From NCBI GenBank assembly GCA_033064195.1, contig JARBJD010000192.1:1-64000 (forward strand): a stretch of DNA of 64,000 nucleotides. Reading direction: 5' to 3'. The notes beneath the pieces were generated by a model. It searched no databases and was not told where the DNA came from. It saw only the letters and a list, made by a program, of their open reading frames with translations. Source of the DNA: Blattamonas nauphoetae (Eukaryota; Preaxostyla; Oxymonadida). A program made the position numbers and the translations under genes. Of the stretch, positions 24,700 through 35,522 are shown piece after piece; the stretch's first letter is position 1; each line of letters opens with the position of its first letter.

Positions 24700-25278
24700 T
24701 TATGTTTTCTTCCGTCGATTAGTTGTAAGCTGCTTCATCATATCCCACTCCTCCCCAAACTCGAAGTCTGAAATGTCAAGATGTGTCTCATATCGTCGTT
24801 GCTTCTGCGGTTTCTCCCACAGAAGGCGCTCTTCCTCTCCTTCTGATTCGTCGTCAAAAACAAGACGTCTTTTCTTTCCAAGTCCGACACTTGATTCGAG
24901 TAAACATGAAGAGGGTTGAGGAGCTTGTGGGGACGGGGTCGACAGCGGTTGAAGAGCTTGTGGGGACGGGGTCGACAGCGGTTGAAGAGCTTGTGGGGAC
25001 GGGGTCGACAGCGGTTGAAGAGCTTGTGGGGACGGGGTCGACAGCGGTTGAAGAGCTTGTGGGGACGGGGTCGACAGCGGTTGAAGAGCTTGTGGGGACG
25101 GGGTCGACAGCGGTTGAAGAGCTTGTGGGGACGGGGTCGACAGCGGTTGAAGAGCTTGTGGGGACGGGGTCGACAGCGGTTGAAGAGCTTGTGGGGACGG
25201 GGTCGACAGCGGTTGAAGAGCTTGTGGGGACGGGGTCGACAGTGGTTGTGCTGGAGCTGATGATGATTGTGAACTCAT
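24700..25278 (-). CDS. Second protein of the DD35D transposon, copy 2 (192 aa)
   Basis: Identical to the copy 1 protein outside the repeat but with ten 11-residue units in place of six, exactly 44 residues longer. The ends (MSSQSSSAPAQ start, TTNRRKKT end) are the same. Confidence 0.65.
   Translation of the reverse strand: MSSQSSSAPAQPLSTPSPQALQPLSTPSPQALQPLSTPSPQALQPLSTPSPQALQPLSTPSPQALQPLSTPSPQALQPLSTPSPQALQPLSTPSPQALQPLSTPSPQALQPLSTPSPQAPQPSSCLLESSVGLGKKRRLVFDDESEGEEERLLWEKPQKQRRYETHLDISDFEFGEEWDMMKQLTTNRRKKT
24916..25245 (-). repeat. 33-bp minisatellite, ten units
   Basis: Same unit as at 22844-23041, ten copies. The copy-number difference between two otherwise near-identical elements shows that the array changes faster than the rest of the element. 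Confidence 0.93.
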
Positions 25279-25287
25279 TTCGACTAT

Positions 25288-26747
25288 TTATGAAATGTCG
25301 ACTGTTTCTGAATGCACAAAACTGTTTCTTGCTTGATCACGCATTTCAACATCACTTTGATCGGTGTCTGATGATCTCCTTGCTTTCCTTGCGATGTCAG
25401 CCCTCCATGAAGCTTGGGCTTCCTCACTTCCCAGGAGCTTACTGGTGATATCGAAACAGCGAGAAGAGCCAGCAGGTCCAGTTCCCTCGCTCCAAGTCCC
25501 GCACACAGCATCCATATTCACCGGGAAAATGCCAGAGTTGGCAAAAGAGGCCTTTGTGCTTTCAATTGTGAGGCTCCGTTGGATTTTGGACTCCAGTTTG
25601 TCCAACCACTTTGGCAAGTTTGCAGATAGTTTGGTTTTTGAAGGAAGAGGATCCATTGTCGTGAGTTCAGCCTTGAAATTTGCATTCACATATAAGTCAT
25701 TCGGCTGACACCAGGCAGAGACGTTTGGCGGAAGGCATACCGCGTCGATCCCCTCAGAGGCCAAGTCTCGCCAGAGGTCTGGGTTCCGTCTTGATGAATG
25801 ACCGTCAAACAGCAAAAGACTTCTGGTTTCCGGTCCTAAACGTCTTTTCTCCTTTCTTGCCGCAATATCTTGCTTCACTGAATGCGATAGTATATCCGCC
25901 AGGACGTCTTTTGTCATCCAGCCTTTAGGTGAGAAATGAATGACCATTCCGTCATCCACTCTGTCCCTTATTTCCTCAATGTCGAATTTCGATGGGAGGA
26001 CGAGATGTGTCCGTAAATTCCGCCCGTCAGCACATGTGAAGAAAACAACGGTACAACTAAAAATTTGGTTGATCGGCTTTACAAACGTCTCCTTTCTGGT
26101 CGCTGGTCCTACCCGGTACGAGAATACGGCCTGAGACGCGAGAAGACTTGTCTCGTCGAAATTTATCCGAAGAGACGGTGGGTACACTTCCTGATCGTCC
26201 AACCTTTGCAAGAGCTGATAAAACGGCCTGACATGACTTTTCGTTTGAGCTTGAATTCGTGCCAGGGCCATAGCAGTTGGTTTACTGCCTTTCAACCTAG
26301 GCTCATGCTTCACAAAGGTTGATACCCAACTTCTTGATGGAGGATCAACATCGCGGCGAATGAGACTGGGCCGTTCATCTGAGATGGCTTTTACCTGAAG
26401 AATAATAAAAAAATGAGGGATACCATCAAACTTATTTCGTAGTAAGTGGGATAGACTCCAACGTCGTTAAGTTCCAGGATCTCATCGACAAGTCGAGTCT
26501 TTTCCGCGTCATACAGAATAGGTGGCCGTCCTCCTTCACCCACGGGTCTTCCTTCAATAACTGCGATTCTGGCTCTGTTCACTGCCCAGGACGAAGCATC
26601 ATCAACTCCAGATGGTGTGATTGACTTAACTGCCTGGATCTGACCTTCCTTGTTCAGAAATTCTTTTGGTTGAGCTGAATATGGCCGTCTGAATCCAATA
26701 CTCAGGAGGATCTGGTGCATCACGTCGATTGAAATAGAATTGGTCAT
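25288..26747 (-). CDS. DDE (pogo/Tigger-like DDE_1) transposase, copy 2
   Basis: The exons 26422-26747 and 25288-26392 are joined over a 29-bp intron (26393-26421) and give 476 residues. The DDE residues (INFDETS, LLFDGHSS, WCQPND) are all present, and the peptide is the same as in copy 1 throughout the readable frames. No break is seen. Confidence 0.88.
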
Positions 26748-27345
26748 TTTGATTCAAATACTGACCCATTATTTTCTTATTCACTCTCCTGAGATATTTC
26801 TGCTAGAAATCTTTTTCCCATATATTTGATGTTAAAAAGTATGATTTTGATGTGATATTCACCCAATGGCGAAACAACCATATGGCGGGTTTCTGACATG
26901 GGTTGCGGGTTTTTCTCAATTGGCGGGTTTCTAACACCACTATTACACCATCCGAGACAGTGAAGACACGACCACATTTTGATACTACATTGATTGTTGC
27001 CCTGACTCATTTGATGACCTCCACAGCCCCGTTCGGAGATTGTCTGTCTCTGAAGTGGCTTTTCCAACATCTCACTCCACTCGATCCAGACGATGAGAGA
27101 GAAAAGACACAATTTCGAGATTGTCGAGATGCTGTGATTGCTCTGCACTGGCTGAACATTCCCTCTCGCTTTGACTCTCCTCTTCTCGCTCATCTTCCTT
27201 CGCTGATCTCTTTTCATCCTCCCTCTCTCCACCCATCTCTTTCCAGCAAACACGAACTTCACAGTCTAGTGATAGAACCATCCACTTCTTCGTTCAGACG
27301 TGTCTTCCATTCGATGATCTGTCAGAGCAGCCATGCCGTTCTGAG

Positions 27346-29591
27346 TTGGCCTGTTAAGCTGTGTCCAGTCGAGGTGGCAATGTCCAGTCCAATGTCCAGT
27401 CTCCTATTTAGGAGCCGAGGGAGTTCATAAAACCGGGCAATGGGTGAAATCCAAGTCATTGCAACAAAATGACTCGAAACGACAAGGGAAGGTGTTCTGT
27501 GGGCAGAGTAGAGATATTTCAGCAGATTGAGGTCAATTGTGTCCGGAGAACTGAATTCTCGGATGGAAATGGGATGATCATTCCAAACCACATCCTTTTC
27601 TCCTCGAATTATCAATTCTACAAACATATTCTTGCAGCAATGATCTCAAAGATGGAATAATTGATATGGCGAGGGTGGATATCAGAACCTGGCTGGTAAA
27701 AATGACACAAGGCAAAACAGTGTGATTAGTGACGAATTAAGTGAAAAGAAGACAAAAGATACAGCAGCCGACCTTCAGCTTGTTGTGATTCTTCTGAATT
27801 TCCTTCGACGATTGGCTCAGTCTATTTTAGGGCTGGTTGAGATCTTACAAACATCAACAGCGCGTCTATGTTCGTTCTTCCTCGCATCCCCTTCCTTGTT
27901 TGCTTTTCATTCCCCGTCACTCCCTGTTCAGATCGAAGCGAGCGTCCAAGAATCTTTGATTCCCCTCCTTTCCGATTTTCGCAAGTGTAATCATCAAGGC
28001 CATGTACAAGTAGAAATACGCCGAGTTCGAAGGGACCAGAACACAAATTCAGTCGAGGGTGCATGTGTATGACCAAAAAAGAGTAGGCGAGACCGTTAAC
28101 AAGTGTGATCATGATTTAGAGGAAGGTCTTGAGGAAAGCGATTGTGAAGAATACCCGGTTGAAGAAGCTGTGTTCAACGACGTTGACTTCGTTGGAGCAT
28201 TGTCGTGTGGGGGGAAATGTTGAATTCTGGAGGTTAAGGAGAAAAAGAGAAGAAGGATCAATGTGGAGAATGTGAAAGATTATGAAGAACGGAGATATCT
28301 CTTGAGAGGACAATGAAGATGAGATGAAATTTCTGGGAATTCATTCTGACAAACCTTGTATCGATGATAAATTCTTCTCTTCCATTGTTTTCGCAAAGTA
28401 TTTCATTGTCCTGAACTTTCGGTTCTTCTTTCTTCTCGACTTGTTTTGTTGATTCCTTATTTTCTTCACCGATTGATTCGGCCATCGTTTGATCAGTTAG
28501 AGTTACAACAAGTGCAACAGTGTGTTCTTGTTCAATCTTGTTCTGGCTGGGTTCTGGAGACTTCACTTCCTTTGGAATCACAACTGTCTTCGAATCTTTC
28601 TTCTCATCATCTGATTCCATATTCCTAGCTACCATCTCCTCTGATTCTTGCCTCTTCGCCTCGGCCTGTTTCGCGATCTGCTCAAATCTCCCCTTAACTC
28701 CCGATCTATATGTCGAATGTGAAGATATGAATGAGGAGGGTCAAATACGATGAAAAAATGTCAAAAAAATGAATAAGCAAGAGATTCAAACTGATGGCAA
28801 CAGATCTCCCATCCTAGTGCATATTGGGGAACAATATGCCCGTCGTCTTGGAGGTTCCCTTTGAAAATACTCTGAGTCCATTTTCTACCAATTCGATGAC
28901 AGTTGTTCATTTCTTCTCAGAGGAGAAGACGTCCGACAGTTCGATCGTGTTGACTTTTCGCTTGTGGATGAATGAGCACCCTGTTCCTGCAAGAGATGGA
29001 GAGAAAAAGTGAAGGAAGTGGCTAGAAATTGAAAATAAAGAGAGAAAACACTATCAACGGCGACTCAAACTGTTCTGAGTTTGGACACATCCAGGGGCAG
29101 CAAAATGCAGAGATGAAGGCACTACCTCGCTCAAACAAAGTGATGAGGTCTAAGACTAATCAAAAAAGTGAGAGATGGGTGGTAATATCACACCAACATC
29201 GAAATGGAGAAGCAACTGTGACCCTTTATAGATGTGGATTGGACGTCCAGGACTGGATGTCCAATCGGACAGTCCATTTTTGCCGACTCTTTGAAAACTT
29301 CAAAAACGGTATGCACTAATTGAGAAGACATCAGAACAAAAGTATCAGCGAAATGTCCAATGACATCCAATGACGTCCAATGGTGGGTGGATCAAGCAAC
29401 TCGTCACTAGAAGAAGAGTATCATCGGATTCTCACCATTTCGCTGATTTTCAAGAGACTATTCTCATTTTCAAGTGAAAGGAAACCAATATATGGAATGA
29501 GAGTAAAATGAACAGGATCAAAATTGAATTTCCAATCGAAGTCAATTGTCCAGTCCAACGCTGGCACCGTCCAATCCAATTAACATGCCAA
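27346..29591. mobile_element. hAT-like non-autonomous element 3 (TTGGCMTGTTAA ends)
   Basis: The left end TTGGCCTGTTAAG pairs with the complement of the right end, TTGGCATGTTAAT. GTTCTGAG flanks both sides (27338-27345, 29592-29599), an 8-bp repeat that fits the hAT preference nTnnnnAn; a ninth base (T) also matches on both sides, so a MULE-type 9-bp repeat cannot be excluded. GTCCAGTCC/GTCCAATCC words cluster inside both ends. Joining the host sequence at one GTTCTGAG gives VLSVVNAS, which aligns with IESVIQAS in the paralogue. No transposase is seen. An acidic host-like reading frame lies on the minus strand at 28.26-28.72 kb. Confidence 0.82.
28258..28715 (-). pseudogene. Lys/Glu-rich coding fragment inside hAT-like element 3
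   Basis: An open minus-strand stretch reads GRFEQIAKQAEAKRQESEEM and then Lys/Glu/Ser-rich sequence (VIPKEVKSPEPSQNK, KQVEKKEEPKVQDNE) before stopping at 28258. It has no start in a good context and no recognised domain. It may be a captured piece of a host gene, or chance. Confidence 0.35.
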
Positions 29592-31487
29592 GTTCTGAGT
29601 GTCGTTAATGCATCTCTCTTCATCCGATCCTCCGCTTCTGCTCCTCATTTGTCTGCTCGACATTTCAGATATTCACTCACCATGATCAATCATCTGAGGT
29701 ATGCCGTTTCATTCATTTCATCTTCTTTTCAGACATCATTATCCAGCTGTTGTCTCTGTCACTCTCGAAATGTTCCATCGCCTCGTTCTGACGTGTTCGG
29801 ATGAGGCGAAGATGAAGTTGGTGAAGCATGGATTGTTGGATGCGGTTGTGTTTGCAGTGTCACAATCAGGGCTTTCCAAAAATACCCATAATTTTCTGGG
29901 CGACATCAAAAAAATAGAAAACACCAAATTTTCTTCAGAAAACTCTGACAAAGTTAATACATCAAATTTAGACAAGATGATGATATGAAATTGAGAGTCT
30001 CTCCCGATTGGATGAAAAGAAGATAATAAAGGGTAAATCTTGATCTGTCCATCTGAATTTGAGACTAAGAAGGGAGAGAGTTGTGTGAATCTTTTCCACA
30101 ATTGTTGGCGATTGCTATGGAGATCAGAAGATGTTTTCTTTCTTCTTCGTTTCTTTATTTTAGAGTGAAAGGAGAGTGCGTTTGTATTGTTTGATTAGGT
30201 CATCTTTTTCTTCTTGTTGAGGAATGATTCGGGATAATGGTAGTGTTTTTGTTGATCTTGTTCATTTTATTCGGGAGTGTTGTGGGAGAGTGTTGATAAT
30301 TTTGTTGATCGTGTTCTTCTTCACAGATTGTGGATGATCCTGCAAAGTCGGCGAAATCCACGGCCAAACGTGATGAATCCAATCGAATTCAACTAGAATG
30401 GGGACGTACAGGTTTATATTATGCAATTTGTTCTCGTCTGGAATACTCGGATCATCGCATCATCTTGTCTTTGTCGAACTTGGGATGATAACACCCTTTT
30501 CTCAGGCTATGGTTAATACCGAGAAGTACGAAGATTTGGGGAACTGATTTCTCTTTCAAATTACTTCGATAGCAACTACTTCTTGTATGATCTTCATTCG
30601 TCAACTTTATCTCCCTCCAATTCACGTTATTGTAGGTTCTGGACAAACTACTCTGTTTGATACGGGAGGCGTTCTGATCTTAGTTGGTCAGCTCACAGCA
30701 GATCACAATCACAACGAATTTATCGTGAAATGTGATCTCATCCGCTGAATTCCCTCGCCACTGCAAATATTACTTTCACACGTTCACACATCTTTCTTTA
30801 CAAGACTCTTCCTTGAATGAGATTATCTTTTTTGTCAGCCTCCCACTCCTTCAAGTAATTGTACTTGTCACTTGTTTGACCTCCATCGCATTTTATCGAT
30901 TTATTAGAGCGCTTATTCATTCCGTTGGATTTTCTGGAGGATCCGAAACAGCTTGCTCTCTCAACGCTCAAACTCTGTTTAAACGGCCTATTTCCGTCAA
31001 TTGATTCCCAAAAAAATGTCAAACACTCTTTTACCATCAAATCGTCACTTCTTCTCAAAGATTGTTTCGTTTTCTTTCGTGATCATCCTCTCAGCAACTC
31101 ACGACCCGCTGTTGACCTAACGCGATCTCACGCAAATCCCCATCATCATTCTGGATCGGTTCTTTATCTCGTTCTACTGGTTCAACCACATTTCTCACCA
31201 AACATGGTCGGTTCATTCTTCTCTCATCACTCGCAGAAAAAGGCTCTAGATATCAACGAGAAGACCACTCCTCCCTCACATTCCTCACATCCAGGTACTC
31301 GTTCTCGCCTTTTGTCTTCATTTTGAAGAATATCCGCCATTGATGGTGTCAAGCAGTATCGCTTTCACCATCATCGAGAACATGACCACGATGTTCATGG
31401 TCCTCTCCAGATCTGTTCGCACCAACGCTTCTGGAATTGGAGACGAAGAAATCCATATTTGTCTCCCTCCAACTTGCTTTACGTGCA

Positions 31488-33362
31488 GACGCATACGCAC
31501 ATACACACACCTGCGCACACACTCACCAGCGCGCACACACAGACACCAGCGCGCACACACAGACTCCAGCGCACGCACACAGATACCAGCGCGCACACAC
31601 ACACCATTGCACATACACACCAGCGGACACACACAGATACCAGCGCACACACACAGATTCCAGCGCACACACACAGATACCAGCGCACACACACACACCA
31701 TTGCACATACACACCAGCGGACACACACAGATACCAGCGCACACACACACACCATTGCACATACACACCAGCGCACACACACAGATACCAGCGCGCACAC
31801 ACACCATTGCACATACACACCAGCGGACACACACAGATTCCAGCGCACACACACACCAGCGCACACACACAGATTCCAGCGCACACACACAGATACCAGC
31901 GCACACACACACACCATTGCACATACACACCAGCGGACACACAGATACCAGCGCACACACACACACCATTGCACATACACACCAGCGGACACACACAGAT
32001 TCCAGCGCACACACACACCAGCGCACACACACCATTGCACATACACACCAGCGGACACACAGATTCCAGCGCACACACACACCAGCGCACACACACACAC
32101 CATTGCACATACACACCAGCGGACACACAGATACCAGCGCACACACACACACCATTGCACATACACACCAGCGGACACACAGATTCCAGCGCACACACAC
32201 ACCAGCGCACACACACCATTGCACATACACACCAGCGGACACACAGATACCAGCGCACACACACACACCATTGCACATACACACCAGCGGACACACAGAT
32301 ACCAGCGCACACACACACACCATTGCACATACACACCAGCGCACACACACACACACCAGCGCACACACACACACCATTGCACATACACACCAGCGGACAC
32401 ACAGATACCAGCGCACACACACACCATTGCACATACACACCAGCGCACACACAGATACCAGCGCGCACACACACACCATTGCACATACACACCAGCGGAC
32501 ACACAGATTCCAGCGCACACACACCAGCGCACACACAGATTCCAGCGCACACACACAGATACCAGCGCACACACACACCATTGCACATACACACCAGCGG
32601 ACACACACAGATACCAGCGCACACACACACCATTGCACATACACACCAGCGGACACACACAGATTCCAGCGCACACACACACCAGCGCACACACACACCA
32701 TTGCACATACACACCAGCGGACACACAGATTCCAGCGCACACACACACCAGCGCACACACACACACCATTGCACATACACACCAGCGGACACACACAGAT
32801 ACCAGCGCACACACACACACCATTGCACATACACACCAGCGGACACACACAGATTCCAGCGCACACACACACCAGCGCACACACACACCATTGCACATAC
32901 ACACCAGCGGACACACACAGATACCAGCGCACACACACACACCATTGCACATACACACCAGCGGACACACACAGATACCAGCGCACACACACACACCATT
33001 GCACATACACACCAGCGCACACACACACACACCAGCGCACACACACACACCATTGCACATACACACCAGCGGACACACACAGATACCAGCGCACACACAC
33101 ACCAGCGCACACACACAGATTCCAGCGCACACACACAGATACCAGCGCACACACACACACCATTGCACATACACACCAGCGGACACACACAGATACCAGC
33201 GCACACACACACACCATTGCACATACACACCAGCGGACACACACAGATACCAGCGCACACACACAGATTCCAGCGCACACACACACCAGCGCACACACAC
33301 AGATTCCAGCGCACACACACAGATACCAGCGCACATACACAGATACCATCGCACACACACGC
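31488..33362. repeat. 1.9-kb CA-rich minisatellite
   Basis: It is built from (CA)n runs punctuated by CCAGCGCACA, CCAGCGGACA, CAGATACCAG/CAGATTCCAG and CCATTGCACATACA. The last word occurs about 26 times, giving a higher-order unit of roughly 50-110 bp in irregular order. The repeat has no stops in several frames, which creates open frames of more than 600 codons on both strands; these are by-products and not genes. Confidence 0.95.
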
Positions 33363-33399
33363 CAGCGCGAGCGCGGACGCTCTCCCACACTCCCACTTC

Positions 33400-35050
33400 A
33401 ATCGAAACTGACCTCAGCTTCCTCGCTTTCATTCTCAACGCCGTGTTATCTCTCATCGCCAAGGGCGTTCTGACAATTTTAATGTTGGTGACGGTCGACT
33501 ACATCATTCTGGGGATACACGACGACTTCAACGGCAAGACATCGAACACGTTCGTCACAACTTCATGTCTGTCACGACTTCATCTCCACCGATCCTGAAA
33601 TCAAGATGATCACTTCAGAGTGTATGTCCACTCGCTGTTCGTACACCGCCTTCACATCCGTCATCCCATTCGACTCAACACCTCTCGCCTTCGCACGGCG
33701 ATGTTGTATCTCAAATCAGCAGGCCATCTTCTCTCGCTCAGTATTACGAGACGGTGAGCTTTCGATCGTTGCGAACACAACCAACCAATGTTCCCGATTG
33801 GCGCGAAGAATGTGCTTGCCACGACAGACGGAGGAACGCAGTCGATTGTGTCGTTGTTTGTGGTTGCTTCACAAAACTGAAAGAAGAAAGGAACAATCCC
33901 AACACCCATTCATCGAATGCGTCTTGCACTACGCACTTTTGTCTCCATACTGATTGCATCATCACAAGACAAGAAGACAGATGCGTACGAACCTACATGT
34001 GATCGGATGGAACGCGAATCGCTTCTGACGGACGCTGCGAAGATGGAGTGGGACGCTGCTCAACCAAATTATGATCAATTCGGAGAGATCGACATAACCA
34101 TGTCTGGCCATTCAGACATCTCTGGCGAGCTGCCTGGCTCGACGGTCTCCTCTCTCCCTTCCTTCCTCGTCCACAAAGAACATTCGCCACATCGACAAAC
34201 ACCAACTCGCTGGGGATCCCAAATTGACCTCATTCATCGCTGCTGTCTTCTCCGCCGAGTTCATCCAACCCATCTCCAACACTCTTCTTGCTGTTGCCGA
34301 TCAAGGAAGAGCACACGGATCAACGATGAAAACATCCTACTTCGATGACGACATCAACAACCTCACGTTCTACGCAGAGAAGAACGAGCCGACATGCCTG
34401 ACACGACATCAGAGCCAAAAACGGAGAAAGTGAAACGGACAGACCAGCAGAAGTCAGTTCGCTCAGCCAAATCCCAACGCTCCACACTCTCAGCAGAAGC
34501 GGGCGTCGAGAGCTACATCTTGAGAGACATCACTCCGTCTCGCTCACAGACTCATCGATCGTCGGCGGCGCAACAAGTCGATCTGGCCGGATCGTTCATG
34601 ATTAGTGAGAGAAACATCCACACTAAATGGATGACACTGATGATTCTTGTTCAAATTGCAAATCATCCCCACTCACAAATCGCGTTCAACAAGACAACAG
34701 GAATGGGAATCACACCTGCTCTTTTTCTGCCTGCCGCGTTGAACATCACTCTCCTCGCCTCCATCGCCAACAATGGTCTGTTTCCATCCACTCCAACGAC
34801 TTCGAACTCCTCGTTCGTCTCAGTCTCTCTCAACACGTTGTCGGTCTGCTTGCCAACCTCGTCGATCACTTGCCGCTCAACACGTTGTCGTTCGCGTCAC
34901 GGACAAGAGGGAAGGAGCAGACAACGATCATGATCACAACAGCATCTCCTCTCTGCGTGTCCATTTTGCAACTCAGACATGATTATGTACAAGCTACGAA
35001 CAACATCTGTTGCAGCACACTCTTGATTCGATGTGAGATGGGAAAGATGT
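33400..35050 (+). other. Decayed coding-like sequence in hAT-like element 4
   Basis: Base composition and codon-like pattern resemble host exons, and short frames overlap in sequence: a hydrophobic stretch (LFLAFILNAVLSLIAKGVLTI-like, 33.41-33.5 kb) and a later frame with SFIAAVFSAEFIQPISNTLL near 34.22 kb. No frame is long, and I do not recognise the product. A membrane-protein remnant is possible. Probably a captured or host-derived fragment that has lost its frame. Confidence 0.35.
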
Positions 35051-35522
35051 AAGGAGACATCGAGAAGATCATTTTGAAGGTGAGAGACCGTTAAGATAGA
35101 GATCGAGTCGCCGATATCTCGTTCCTGGCAGTTTGTGTCAAAATATTATCTCTTCAATCACTTCATGAACCGATTTCTGATTGTGGAACAACTAGAATGT
35201 GATTGGAGGAATTCTTGAGTCTTTGAGAAAAATATGGGGATGTGATCAATTGCAGATCTCGCCATCAAGATGAAATTATAACAAATGCTCCAAGGAAAAT
35301 GTTCGCATGAATTATATCAACATAAAAAAGGTTGAATCTGAATAATTTGAGCAAGTCGGCTCCGTGAGTGGAAAGCCCTGGTCACAATCGTCGTTTCTGT
35401 CGGATTATGAAAGTGGGATTGTTGTGATTGGTGGACTTCTGGAGTCGATTCATCGAATGAGTCTTCAGAAGTGGATTGCTGGAAAGGACTTCCCATCTCT
35501 GCTGACAAGATGGGGAGAGTGA

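Larger units (their letters stand above)
24492..26942 (-). mobile_element. Autonomous DD35D transposon, copy 2 (inverted relative to copy 1)
   Basis: It has the same ends and the same two genes as copy 1 on the opposite strand, 2451 bp. The flanks are TAA on the left (24489-24491) and TTA on the right (26943-26945). A 3-bp target repeat with one changed base keeps the host frame (RLIVTPSE against RLFVGPSQ in the paralogue), while a 2-bp TA would not. Only 789 bp of host coding sequence separates the two copies. Confidence 0.9.
29867..35380. mobile_element. hAT-like element 4, 5.5 kb, CAGGGCTTTCC ends, with a large CA-rich minisatellite
   Basis: The ends CAGGGCTTTCC and GGAAAGCCCTG are perfect 11-bp inverted repeats. 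GTCACAAT flanks both sides (29859-29866, 35381-35388) and fits the hAT consensus nTnnnnAn; CAGGG is a common hAT end. The paralogue reads through this site (VSQSSFLSDYESG). Inside are an AT-rich left part (29.9-31.3 kb) with no gene I recognise, the 1.9-kb minisatellite, and a region of decayed coding-like sequence at 33.4-35.0 kb. No hAT transposase was recognised. Confidence 0.87.
9634..35522 (+). repeat. Left copy of an inverted segmental duplication, expanded by nine insertions
   Basis: The kinase tail (from about 9634), its 3' spacer and the whole helical-repeat gene up to its stop at 35522 correspond, in reverse orientation, to 49950-54961. The host parts of the left copy total about 5.0 kb once the nine elements and one target repeat each are left out, which agrees with the 5.0 kb right copy. 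The host spacer pieces are 10569-10833, 11233-11618, 13491-13593 and 18547-18593; I see no gene in them. The duplication starts inside the receptor gene, at a shared GCAGCGCGCACGATCCC sequence. Confidence 0.9.
18594..35522 (+). pseudogene. Helical-repeat (ARM/HEAT-like) gene interrupted by five DNA elements
   Basis: This is the left paralogue of the intact gene at 49950-53226. Host exon pieces: 18594-18876; 18912-19214 with 20087-20328; 20378-21146, 23706-24491, 26946-27345 and 29600-29698; 29733-29866 with 35389-35522. The introns are 35 bp (18877-18911), 49 bp (20329-20377) and 34 bp (29699-29732). With one copy of each target repeat kept, the exon totals are 283, 545, 2054 and 268 nt, 1050 codons in all, against 1051 in the paralogue; the 3-nt difference is one codon. 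Every host piece is open in the expected frame. As it stands in this DNA the gene cannot make the full protein. The protein is helix-rich and of unknown function, a member of a large oxymonad family. Confidence 0.88.

Noticed and set aside
22844-25245. 33-bp regular repeats as a CRISPR array
   Set aside because: Units are directly adjacent without spacers and lie in frame in a transposon gene.
31318-33598. Open frames of 620-752 codons on both strands
   Set aside because: They come from a stop-free CA-rich minisatellite. The same peptide words appear shifted in several frames at once.
34540-34620. Kinesin-like VDLAGS motif in the frame near 34.58 kb
   Set aside because: The expected kinesin sequence before and after it is absent; a chance match.
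33411-34960. Second half of the ABCC transporter, suggested by FDSTPLAFA and hydrophobic stretches
   Set aside because: The resemblance to an ABCC membrane domain is too short and broken, and no Walker or signature motif follows.
29867-35380. Large 5.5-kb insertion as a Polinton- or virus-like element
   Set aside because: Ends and the 8-bp GTCACAAT repeats fit hAT. No polymerase, integrase, protease or capsid-like frame was recognised.
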